Below are positions 1 through 6,553 of a DNA stretch of 14,110 bases, piece after piece. Under the pieces are notes generated by a model. The model was not told where the DNA came from and ran no database searches. It saw nothing but the letters and a program-made list of their open reading frames with translations. Source of the DNA: Bordetella parapertussis (lineage in GTDB: Bacteria > Pseudomonadota > Gammaproteobacteria > Burkholderiales > Burkholderiaceae_B); contig CALQNE010000060.1 of the NCBI GenBank assembly GCA_943331855.1, positions 1 through 14,110 on the forward strand. Direction: 5' to 3'. The position numbers and the translations under genes were made by a program. The first letter of the stretch is position 1; each line of letters opens with the position of its first letter.

Positions 1-1680
1 CAAAAATAGTTTGCGATAGCCGCGTTGCGCCGTGGGCACGACTGCAGGTTTTTCAGCTTGGCGCCGTGAAAGCTCGGCGTCGCTGACCAAAAGTGACAGC
101 TCACGATTTTCAACGCTTAAGCGAATGCGATCACCGTTTTGCACATAGGCCAAGGGCCCACCAATCGCAGATTCAGGTGTCACGTGCAACACGATGGTGC
201 CGAAGGCTGTGCCGCTCATACGACCATCTGAAATCCGCACAATGTCTTTGCAACCGGCAACGGCCAATTTTTTAGGGATGGGCATGTAGCCCGCTTCAGG
301 CATTGCCGCACCTTTGGGGCCGATATGTTTGAGCACCAAAATATCGTCGACAGTCACATCTAAATCAGGCAAGTCAATACGATTGGCCATGTCTTCAAGG
401 TTTTCAAACACAACCGCACGGCCTTCGTGCTCCATCAACTTAGGGTTGGCTGCTGATTGCTTGATGATCGCGCCGCCTGGGGCTAGGTTGCCTTGCAGCA
501 CGGCGATACCGCCTTGCGGATAAATCGGGTTTTTTGCAGTCTTGACCACATCTTGCTTAAAGCCCGGGCCTGCGGCCTCAATCTCTTCGCCCAGCGTACG
601 GCCCGTGACGGTCAACGCATCCAAATGTAACAAGGGCTTGAGTTCGCGCAACAAGGTCGCCATGCCGCCCGCGTGATGGAAGTCTTCCATGTAGTGCTGA
701 CCCGAAGGTTTTAAATCGAGCAACACTGGGGTTTCGCGGCCCATACGATCAAGGGCTTTGAGATCCATTTCAAGGCCCATGCGGCCTGCGATGGCGGTTA
801 AGTGAATGATCGCATTGGTTGACCCACCAATCGCCAGCAATACACGCATCGCGTTTTCAAAGGCTTTTTCAGTCAACACTTTGTCAATCGTTAAACGCTT
901 GCGTGCAATCTCAACGGCCAACGTGCCGCTTTGCTCAGCGATGCGCATGCGATCTGCAGTGACTGCCGGTGGCGAGGCGCCGCCGGGCACGGTCATCCCT
1001 AGTGCCTCGGCAATACAGGCCATGGTGCTGGCCGTACCCATCACCGAACACGTGCCCACGCTCGCCACTAGTTGTTTATTGACGTCGGCGATCTCTTCGG
1101 CATCGATTTCTTCGGCGCGAAACTTGCCCCAATAGCGACGGCAATCTGTACAGGCACCCACGCGCTCGCTGCGATGCGAGCCCGTCAACATCGAACCCGT
1201 AATCAACTGCACCGCAGGCAACCCTGCCGAGGCCGCGCCCATCAATTGCGCGGGCACCGTTTTGTCGCACCCGCCAATCAGCACCACCGCATCCATCGGT
1301 TGCGCACGCAACAACTCTTCGGTGTCCATCGACATCAGGTTGCGCAGAAACATACTGTTGGGCTGCGAAAAACTTTCGTGGATCGAGATGGTCGGAAAAT
1401 CCATCGGCAAACCACCGGCCAGCATCACGCCACGCTTCACCGCTTCAATTAACTGAGGTGCATTACCGTGGCAAGGGTTGTAGGCGCTACCGGTGTTGGT
1501 GATACCAATCACCGGACGCTCAAGCGCCGTATCGGTATACCCAGCCCCCTTGATAAAGGCTTTACGCAAAAACAATGAAAATCCGCGATCGCCGTAATTA
1601 GCCAAACCCTTTGATATTCCGTCTTCGCTGGCGGCAGGGTTGATCGAGTGACTATTCTTCTTGTCATCTGAGCTGGACAT
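1..1680 (-). CDS. IlvD/Edd-family dehydratase, L-arabonate dehydratase type (C-terminus cut by window edge)
   Basis: Fe-S dependent dehydratase that removes water from a 2,3-dihydroxy or sugar acid to give a 2-keto acid. 560 codons are visible; the frame runs off the left edge after RGYRKLFL, so probably some 15-25 residues are missing. Three cluster cysteines are visible: C70 (NPCHGNA), C138 (GCDKT) and C211 (GTCSVMGTAS). Their spacing (68 and 73 residues) is what I recall for L-arabinonate dehydratase (C59/C127/C200). K140 falls where that enzyme has its carboxylated Mg-binding lysine, and S489 in DGRMSG is the likely catalytic serine. These point to the sugar-acid branch rather than the IlvD of branched-chain amino acid synthesis; the real substrate is unknown. 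Start chosen at the ATG with an AGGTG Shine-Dalgarno 7 bp upstream (1686-1690 on the complement). It is divergent from the extradiol dioxygenase and is not co-transcribed with the hydantoinase genes. Confidence 0.93.
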   Translation of the reverse strand, partial: MSSSDDKKNSHSINPAASEDGISKGLANYGDRGFSLFLRKAFIKGAGYTDTALERPVIGITNTGSAYNPCHGNAPQLIEAVKRGVMLAGGLPMDFPTISIHESFSQPNSMFLRNLMSMDTEELLRAQPMDAVVLIGGCDKTVPAQLMGAASAGLPAVQLITGSMLTGSHRSERVGACTDCRRYWGKFRAEEIDAEEIADVNKQLVASVGTCSVMGTASTMACIAEALGMTVPGGASPPAVTADRMRIAEQSGTLAVEIARKRLTIDKVLTEKAFENAMRVLLAIGGSTNAIIHLTAIAGRMGLEMDLKALDRMGRETPVLLDLKPSGQHYMEDFHHAGGMATLLRELKPLLHLDALTVTGRTLGEEIEAAGPGFKQDVVKTAKNPIYPQGGIAVLQGNLAPGGAIIKQSAANPKLMEHEGRAVVFENLEDMANRIDLPDLDVTVDDILVLKHIGPKGAAMPEAGYMPIPKKLAVAGCKDIVRISDGRMSGTAFGTIVLHVTPESAIGGPLAYVQNGDRIRLSVENRELSLLVSDAELSRRQAEKPAVVPTAQRGYRKLFL

Positions 1681-1767
1681 AAAAGCACCTGAAATTGTGA
1701 ACGATGCAAAATGGTAGCCTCTTTTACCCAAGCTTGTAATTTAAGCAGTGGCCCTCATTTAATAAAC
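1681..1767. promoter_or_regulatory. divergent intergenic region between the dehydratase and the LigB-type dioxygenase
   Basis: Short AT-rich gap that must hold the promoters of both divergent genes. On the + strand TTGTAA (1734-1739) and TTTAAT (1758-1763), 18 bp apart, resemble -35 and -10 boxes. If real, transcription would begin near 1770, which would favour the ATG at 1786 for the rightward gene. On the minus strand only the AGGTG ribosome site of the dehydratase is clear. Promoter assignment is inference from weak matches. Confidence 0.3.
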
Positions 1768-2592
1768 ATGACAAAGCCCCTAGCGATGACCACACCGTCG
1801 ACCAAGCCCGTTTTAGCTCCCGTGTTGTTTATCTCGCACGGTGCACCGCTATTTGCGGTTTCGCCTGGCACCTCAGGTCCCGCGTTAACCGCCTATGGCA
1901 AAAAATTGCAGGCTGCGCACCCGCTTAAAGGCATTGTGATCCTGTCTCCTCACTGGATGACTGAGCGCTTAACGGTCATGCGTAACCCTAAGCCCAAGAC
2001 GTATCACGACTTTGGTGGGTTTCCCCCCGCGCTCTATGAGCTGCAATACCCGGCCCCTGGGGATATTGAACTATCGGATCGTATCCAGGCGCTGCTCGCC
2101 GAGGCAGGTTTGACTCCTCTTCAAGACCCGGACCGCCCGCTTGATCATGGCGTTTGGGTACCACTCATGCATTTGTTTCCCGAGGCTGACCTCCCCGTAG
2201 TGCAGGTCTCGTTGCCCAACGGCTGGGGCCCCGAACAGGTCTTAAAGCTCGGTCAAGCGCTGCAGATTTTGCGCGAACAAGGGATTTTGCTGATCGGCTC
2301 GGGCAGCATGACCCACAATTTGGCAGAATTTTTTGGTGGCGACCGACAGCCTGATCCCTATGTCGAGGCGTTTAGCCGCTGGGTGGAAACCGCCCTAGCC
2401 AAAAACGACACCGCAGCGTTGCTCGACTACGCCAACCAAGCCCCGAGCGCCAAACGCGCCCACCCCAGCAACGACCACTTTTTACCCCTGTTTTTTGCTG
2501 TCGGCGCGGCAGGTAGCAACGCCACCCCACACTATTTAAGCCGTGAGGTGAGATACAGCATGCTGGCCATGGATAGCGTCGTTTTTAGCTAA
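1768..2592 (+). CDS. LigB/DODA-family extradiol dioxygenase (YgiD-like)
   Basis: Class III extradiol ring-cleavage dioxygenase of the 4,5-DOPA dioxygenase/YgiD type, a single-domain cytosolic metalloenzyme opening catechol-like rings. Family signatures in order: the N-terminal LFISHGAP with a metal histidine, SPHW in the first third, PLDHGVWVPL in the middle, GSGSMTHNL, and HPSNDHFLPLFFAVGAA near the C-terminus. Length (274 residues from 1768, 268 from 1786) fits the family (about 260-270). The start is uncertain: ATGs at 1711, 1768 and 1786 are in frame and none has a clear Shine-Dalgarno. Codons between 1711 and 1768 look non-coding and precede the conserved fold, so 1768 or 1786 is preferred. 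It converges on the hydantoinase gene across an inverted repeat. Substrate unknown; family members include plant and fungal DOPA dioxygenases and bacterial proteins with little-defined roles. Confidence 0.88.
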   Translation: MTKPLAMTTPSTKPVLAPVLFISHGAPLFAVSPGTSGPALTAYGKKLQAAHPLKGIVILSPHWMTERLTVMRNPKPKTYHDFGGFPPALYELQYPAPGDIELSDRIQALLAEAGLTPLQDPDRPLDHGVWVPLMHLFPEADLPVVQVSLPNGWGPEQVLKLGQALQILREQGILLIGSGSMTHNLAEFFGGDRQPDPYVEAFSRWVETALAKNDTAALLDYANQAPSAKRAHPSNDHFLPLFFAVGAAGSNATPHYLSREVRYSMLAMDSVVFS

Positions 2593-2600
2593 AACCGCCA

Positions 2601-2647
2601 TTTATCCTGCCAGATTTAACACCTATCGTTAAATTTGGCAGGTTAAA
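2601..2647. terminator. long inverted repeat between convergent genes, possible terminator
   Basis: Arms 2606-2620 and 2628-2642 pair over 15 bp around a 7-base loop (ACCTATC). The only imperfection is a G:U wobble on the + transcript (2613/2635), which becomes a C:A mismatch on the minus transcript. After a T:T mismatch four further pairs extend the stem (2601-2604 with 2644-2647). It lies 8 bp past the stop of the dioxygenase and 52 bp past the stop of the hydantoinase, the usual place for a shared terminator. Neither side has a T-run, so classical intrinsic termination is not demonstrated. It could instead stabilise the mRNA 3' end or bind a protein. The structure is certain, the function is not. 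Confidence 0.55.
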
Positions 2648-2699
2648 GGCTCGGTAAACAGCATTTTGGGCACGCCCTAGCCGAAAAATTGCGCGCAGC

Positions 2700-4166
2700 T
2701 TAACTAAAGTATTTCCGCATAATCGAATTGGGATTGCCGCTTAAGCGTTGGCGCAACACTGGTTCGGGGGTGCCACGCTTGATAAAGCGCCCACTGCCGC
2801 GCTCGGCGTGTAAGGTGCCGTGTTCAACGACGACGCGCCCGGCGCTGATCACCACTTCAGGCCAGCCGGTGATTTGTTTACCTTCGTACGGCGTGTACCC
2901 CACGTTGTCGTGCAACATGCTGGTTGAGATCGTCACATTTTTTGCTGGATCCCAGATGGCCAGATCAGCGTCACTGCCGACCGCAATCGTCCCTTTGCGA
3001 GGATATAACCCGTAAGTCATCGCATGGTTGGTAGCAGTGACCGCCACAAAACGTTCGATACTCATGCGCGCTTTCAGAACACCTTCCGAAAATAATAGTG
3101 GCAAACGCACTTCAATCCCCGGCACACCGTTGGCCATATCCTTAAATGTCGTGGCCTCACCCTTAGGTAATTTGCCGCTCGTGTCGTAACGATAGGGCGC
3201 GTGATCTGACGAAAACATTTGCAAGGTGCCGTTGATCAAGCCTTGCCATACCGCCTCTTGCGATTCAGGATCGCGCGGTGGTGGGCTGCAACAAAACTTG
3301 GCGCCTTCAGTTCCGGGCAAATCAATATCCTCAGCGGTTAAAAATAAATACTGCGGACAGGTCTCGGCATGAATCGGCACACCAAGCGCTTGCGCTGAAT
3401 GAATCACGCGCACCGCTTCAAGGCCCGAGACATGCACGATCAACAGAGGTACATCCATCAAGGTGGCCAACGCAACCGCGCGATTGGTGGCTTCGGTTTC
3501 AGCCAACGGGGTATGGGCCACCGCGTGGTACTTGGGTGCCGTCAGCCCGCGCTCAACTAAGCGCTTCGCAATCCAGCGAATCATGTCGTTGTTTTCAGCG
3601 TGCACCATCACGAGCGCGCCTTCGCGCCCGGCCACCTCAAGCACATCCAGAATTTGATAATCGTCAAGCTTCATCCGGTCGTACGTCATATAGATCTTGA
3701 ACGACGTAATGCCTTCACGAATGACTGCGGGCAAGTGCGTGGCCAACGCCTCATCCGTGGGGTCGGCCAGGATCAAATGAATGCCGTAATCGATCACGGC
3801 TTTTTCTGCAGCAAGCTTGGCGTAACTCGCAACCACCTCGGGGATCTGATTGCCACGATGCTGCGCGGCAAACGGAATGATTGTGGTCGTGCCACCAAAG
3901 GCAGCCGACACCGTTGCACTATAAAAATCATCCGCACACATCATGCCCATGCCTGATAACTGCTCAACATGACAGTGACTATCGATCCCACCTGGTAGCA
4001 CCCAGCGGCCTGTTGCATCAATATCGCGCTTGCCTTTCGGCAAGTCTTTTGCGATCGCCACAATCACACCATCACGCACGCCGATGTCGGCATAAAACGT
4101 CGTGGTGTCCGTGGAGACCCGGCCGTTACGAATGGTGAGATCAAATTCTGGTTTGGGATTGGTCAT
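2700..4166 (-). CDS. dihydropyrimidinase/hydantoinase-type amidohydrolase
   Basis: Cyclic amidohydrolase that opens hydantoin or dihydropyrimidine rings to N-carbamoyl amino acids. 488 residues, a normal length for D-hydantoinase/dihydropyrimidinase. The binuclear metal site is complete: H64 and H66 in GGIDSHCH, K157 (carboxylated lysine, SFKIYM), H189 (MVHAEN), H245 (IVHVSG) and D321 (SSDHAPY). Y162, five residues after the lysine, matches the catalytic tyrosine of the family. This separates it from allantoinases and dihydroorotases, though exact substrate cannot be read from sequence. The gene begins 14 bp after the SDR stop on the same strand and has no strong Shine-Dalgarno, so it is probably the second gene of that operon. 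The divergent racemase-like gene supports a hydantoin role. No N-carbamoylase is in the window. Confidence 0.9.
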   Translation of the reverse strand: MTNPKPEFDLTIRNGRVSTDTTTFYADIGVRDGVIVAIAKDLPKGKRDIDATGRWVLPGGIDSHCHVEQLSGMGMMCADDFYSATVSAAFGGTTTIIPFAAQHRGNQIPEVVASYAKLAAEKAVIDYGIHLILADPTDEALATHLPAVIREGITSFKIYMTYDRMKLDDYQILDVLEVAGREGALVMVHAENNDMIRWIAKRLVERGLTAPKYHAVAHTPLAETEATNRAVALATLMDVPLLIVHVSGLEAVRVIHSAQALGVPIHAETCPQYLFLTAEDIDLPGTEGAKFCCSPPPRDPESQEAVWQGLINGTLQMFSSDHAPYRYDTSGKLPKGEATTFKDMANGVPGIEVRLPLLFSEGVLKARMSIERFVAVTATNHAMTYGLYPRKGTIAVGSDADLAIWDPAKNVTISTSMLHDNVGYTPYEGKQITGWPEVVISAGRVVVEHGTLHAERGSGRFIKRGTPEPVLRQRLSGNPNSIMRKYFS

Positions 4167-4180
4167 GTTGATGGCTTTGT

Positions 4181-4960
4181 TTAAAGCGTTCCAGGATAAA
4201 TGCCGCCGTCGAGCAATAAGTTTTGCCCCGTCATAAAGCCAGCGCTTGCGCTACATAAAAAGGCACAGGCTTGACCGAACTCAGCAGGGGTTCCAAACCG
4301 GCCTGCAGGCACCGCCGCTTGGCGTATTGCCATAAATTCATCAAGACTTTTGCCACTATCGCGTGCTAACTTTTCAGTGGTTTGCAACAAGCGATCGGTC
4401 GCAAACGGGCCCGGCAACAAATTGTTGATCGTCACATTATGTTTAACCGTTTGACGCGACAACCCTGCGATAAAGCCGGTTAAGCCCGCGCGCGCACCAT
4501 TTGATAAACCAAGGTGCTCAACCGGATGTTTCACCGACATCGAGGTGATATTGACGATGCGACCGAATTTGCGCGCAATCATTTTATCGACAGTCGCACG
4601 AATCAATTCGATCGGTGTAATCATGTTGGCATCCACCGCTGCGAGCCAGTCTTCACGGCTCCACTCACGAAAATTACCAGGCTTAGGGCCACCTGCATTC
4701 GTAATCAAAATATCTGGATCCGGGCACACGGCCAACACCTTCGCACGCCCTTCAGGCAGGGTGATGTCTGTCGCGATGGTCGTGACCTTCACCCCTGTTT
4801 CAGCACGAATGCTTTGCGCCGCCGCTTCAAGCGCCTCTTGACCGCGCGCGAGCATCACCAGATCGACGCCCTCTCGTGCTAACTGTTGCGCACAGGCCAA
4901 GCCCAGGCCCTTGCTCGACGCACAAACGATGGCCGTACGGCCACGAATTCCTAAGTCCAT
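4181..4960 (-). CDS. atypical short-chain dehydrogenase/reductase lacking YxxxK
   Basis: Rossmann-fold SDR of 259 residues. The nucleotide loop reads CASSKGLG (13-20) instead of TGxxxGIG, followed by ITNAGG (86-91) and the N112 region. S140 fits the catalytic serine, but the usual tyrosine and lysine are replaced by S153 and R157 (LSNGARAG). The C-terminus has the normal SDR ending around GFMTGQNLLLDGG. This matches a conserved-domain subgroup I recall as BKR_like_SDR_like, described as lacking a perfect NAD motif and catalytic tetrad. It is therefore probably a genuine divergent subfamily and not a damaged gene; whether it reduces a keto substrate is unknown. The start is set by a strong GAGGAG at 4966-4971 (complement), 6 bp before ATG. 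First gene of a unit with the hydantoinase 14 bp downstream. Confidence 0.88.
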   Translation of the reverse strand: MDLGIRGRTAIVCASSKGLGLACAQQLAREGVDLVMLARGQEALEAAAQSIRAETGVKVTTIATDITLPEGRAKVLAVCPDPDILITNAGGPKPGNFREWSREDWLAAVDANMITPIELIRATVDKMIARKFGRIVNITSMSVKHPVEHLGLSNGARAGLTGFIAGLSRQTVKHNVTINNLLPGPFATDRLLQTTEKLARDSGKSLDEFMAIRQAAVPAGRFGTPAEFGQACAFLCSASAGFMTGQNLLLDGGIYPGTL

Positions 4961-5065
4961 GATGTCTCCTCAATATTTTCTATCAGCCAAGCATAGCAAC
5001 AAGTCGACCCTTGCACATCTGTTAAATTGATTTGCACCGACCGAATGCGCTAAAGGACTCTTGCC
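4961..5065. promoter_or_regulatory. divergent promoter region with TTGCAC direct repeat
   Basis: This 105 bp gap separates the SDR-hydantoinase unit from the divergent racemase gene and must contain both promoters. It holds two copies of TTGCAC (5011-5016 and 5032-5037) exactly 21 bp apart, about two helical turns, which is a plausible footprint for a dimeric activator. AAAGGA (5052-5057) is a good ribosome site for the racemase. GAGGAG on the complement (4966-4971) serves the SDR. No convincing -35/-10 pair was found for either direction. The regulator-site reading is inference. Confidence 0.35.
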
Positions 5066-5740
5066 ATGGATCGCACCATCTTCATCATCAACCCCAATTC
5101 AACGCAGGCCGTCACAGATGCGTTTGACGCGGGCTTGGCCTCACTACGCGTAGAAGGTGGGCCCAAACTGCGCAGCCTGACGCTCACTGAGGGGCCGCCC
5201 GGCATTCAGTGCCAACTTGATGTTGAAAACGTCACGCTGCCCCTGGTCAAGCTCGTGCGCAAACTCGATGCTGAGCATGGTGATGCTGCCGCCGGCTATG
5301 TGATTGCCTGTTTTAGTGACCCCGGTTTGCACGCTATTCGCGAAGCCACCTCAAAACCCGTCTTGGGGGTGATGGAAAGCGCCATGTTCACGGCCATGAC
5401 GCGAGGCCACAAGGTGGGCGTCATCGCAATTTTGCAGCAGTCGATTGCGCGGCACCTGCGGGCTTTTGGTGCCATGGGGATTCTAGACCGCGTAGCCGGT
5501 GAGCTACCCCTGGGGATGCAAGTCGTTGAATTGTCGGACTCGGCCCGCACACGCGCGGGGCTCTTGGCCGTTGGTACACGGCTGCGCGACGAAAAGCAGG
5601 CCAATGTCGTGGTGTTAGGCTGCGCCGGCATGGCCGAACATCGCGGCTGGCTTGAGCAGCAACTTGGGATTCCGGTCATCGAGCCCGCACAGGCGGGTGC
5701 TTCAATGGCGCTGGGACGGGTGCTGCTTGGGGCGGGTTAA
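5066..5740 (+). CDS. Asp/Glu/hydantoin racemase family protein (HyuE-like)
   Basis: Cofactor-independent two-cysteine racemase. 224 residues starting RTIFIINPNST, the opening typical of hydantoin racemases. The two catalytic cysteines are visible at C82 (IACFSDPG) and C186 (LGCAGMA), close to C76/C181 recalled for the Pseudomonas hydantoin racemase. The family interconverts D- and L-5-substituted hydantoins so that a stereospecific hydantoinase can use both forms. The divergent hydantoinase gene makes this reading more likely than aspartate or glutamate racemase or a maleate isomerase, but related families share the fold and cysteines. Start at ATG 5066 with AAAGGA 8 bp upstream. It is followed by an intrinsic terminator at 5768-5796, so it appears monocistronic in this direction. 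Confidence 0.85.
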   Translation: MDRTIFIINPNSTQAVTDAFDAGLASLRVEGGPKLRSLTLTEGPPGIQCQLDVENVTLPLVKLVRKLDAEHGDAAAGYVIACFSDPGLHAIREATSKPVLGVMESAMFTAMTRGHKVGVIAILQQSIARHLRAFGAMGILDRVAGELPLGMQVVELSDSARTRAGLLAVGTRLRDEKQANVVVLGCAGMAEHRGWLEQQLGIPVIEPAQAGASMALGRVLLGAG

Positions 5741-5767
5741 ATCACACCTCGCGCAGGGTTCAAGCAT

Positions 5768-5796
5768 AAAAAAAAGCTGCTCACGCAGCTTTTTTC
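5768..5796. terminator. bidirectional intrinsic terminator between the racemase gene and ssb
   Basis: An A-run leads into AGCTGC, loop TCAC (5781-5784), then GCAGCT and a T-run. The structure is symmetrical, so a T-tract follows the hairpin in both directions. It lies 27 bp after the racemase stop and 20 bp beyond the ssb stop, ending two convergent transcripts. This is the clearest terminator in the window. Confidence 0.9.
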
Positions 5797-5816
5797 TTGA
5801 ACACGTTTGAGACCTA

Positions 5817-6299
5817 TCAAAACGGAATGTCGTCATCCATATCGGCCAGATTCGCACCGCCAGCCACCGGTGCCGCTGGGCGCTGGGCCGCTTGCGACCG
5901 TGCTGCAGGACGTGGCGCACCTGAACCACCTTCAGCGCCTGGCGCACCGCCACCCTCACCGCCATCGCGCCCACCCAACAATTGCATGTTGTCGGCAACC
6001 ACTTCAGTCGTGTACTGATCGACACCTTCTTTGTTTTGCCATTTACGCGTCTTAATGCGACCTTCAACATAAACCGGACGGCCTTTGCGGAGGTATTCGC
6101 CCGCGATTTCGGCTAAGCGGTTGTAAAACACCACGCGATGCCATTCGGTTTCTTCGCGACGCTCGCCCGAGGTTTTGTCTTTCCAGCTGCTTGTGGTTGC
6201 AATCGACACATTACATACGGCCGCGCCGTCTGGGCTGTAACGCACTTCGGGGTCGCGTCCAAGATTACCCATCAAAATTACTTTATTGACCGAGGCCAT
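5817..6299 (-). CDS. ssb: single-stranded DNA-binding protein
   Basis: SSB coats single-stranded DNA in replication, recombination and repair and recruits partners through its C-terminal tip. From the chosen start the protein has 160 residues. The N-terminal OB fold (about 1-109) begins [18 protein letters not shown] and carries the aromatic ssDNA contacts W39, W54 and W88. A Gly/Ala/Pro-rich linker (about 110-150) follows, ending in the acidic tip DMDDDIPF (153-160), the conserved partner-docking peptide. An in-frame upstream ATG at 6350 would add 17 residues, but the internal ATG at 6299 has an ideal AAGGAG (6306-6311) and begins with the conserved SSB N-terminus. Convergent with the racemase gene and divergent from the TauD-like gene. 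No CTGT-N8-ACAG LexA box is visible upstream. Confidence 0.97.
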   Translation of the reverse strand: MASVNKVILMGNLGRDPEVRYSPDGAAVCNVSIATTSSWKDKTSGERREETEWHRVVFYNRLAEIAGEYLRKGRPVYVEGRIKTRKWQNKEGVDQYTTEVVADNMQLLGGRDGGEGGGAPGAEGGSGAPRPAARSQAAQRPAAPVAGGANLADMDDDIPF

Positions 6300-6553
6300 G
6301 CCGAGCTCCTTAAAAACTGATTCAACGATACCCTCACGGGCTCGCACCAAACGTTATGATTATCCAAGCGGCCTGCCAGTGCTAGGCGCAAAACTACGCT
6401 AAGCGACAGTTTACGGCAGGTTTTAGCCTAAAAACCGCCCGCAATTGCGCCCTCGCATCATCAGACCCTATCCAGCCTCGCAAATGCACCCCGCACGCCC
6501 AGACGGGGTATATTATTTGTACGGATTTTGTACCCAACCGAACGGACAGACCT
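6300..6553. promoter_or_regulatory. divergent intergenic region between ssb and the TauD-like gene
   Basis: 254 bp without a gene. It holds the ssb ribosome site, and a small hairpin at 6419-6436 (GGTTTT, 6-base loop, AAAACC). CCTGCC (6372-6377) and GGCAGG (6415-6420) face each other across 37 bp. Next to the rightward gene is a promoter-like stretch TATATTAT (6509-6516) overlapped by two direct TTTGTAC copies (6516-6522, 6527-6533) with an 11 bp period. The -35 region for that promoter is poor, which would fit activator dependence. All regulatory readings here are inference. Confidence 0.4.
6306..6311 (-). promoter_or_regulatory. Shine-Dalgarno fixing the ssb start
   Basis: AAGGAG on the complement, 6 bp upstream of the ATG at 6299. 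It settles the choice against the longer frame beginning at 6350. Confidence 0.85.

Noticed and set aside
1711..1767. N-terminal extension of the extradiol dioxygenase from ATG 1711
   Set aside because: No ribosome site, non-coding-looking AT-rich sequence, and the extra residues precede the conserved start of the fold; the segment overlaps the divergent promoter region.
2583..2599. Similar short motif TTTTAGCTAAAACCGCC at 2583-2599 and TTTTAGCCTAAAAACCGCC at 6421-6439
   Set aside because: The first copy includes the coding end of the dioxygenase, the copies differ in length, and two short AT-rich matches can arise by chance.
6300..6350. 17-residue N-terminal extension of SSB
   Set aside because: The conserved SSB N-terminus and an ideal AAGGAG both point to the ATG at 6299.
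6372..6420. CCTGCC and GGCAGG facing each other upstream of ssb as a large cruciform
   Set aside because: Only six pairs separated by 37 bases, with no further complementarity.
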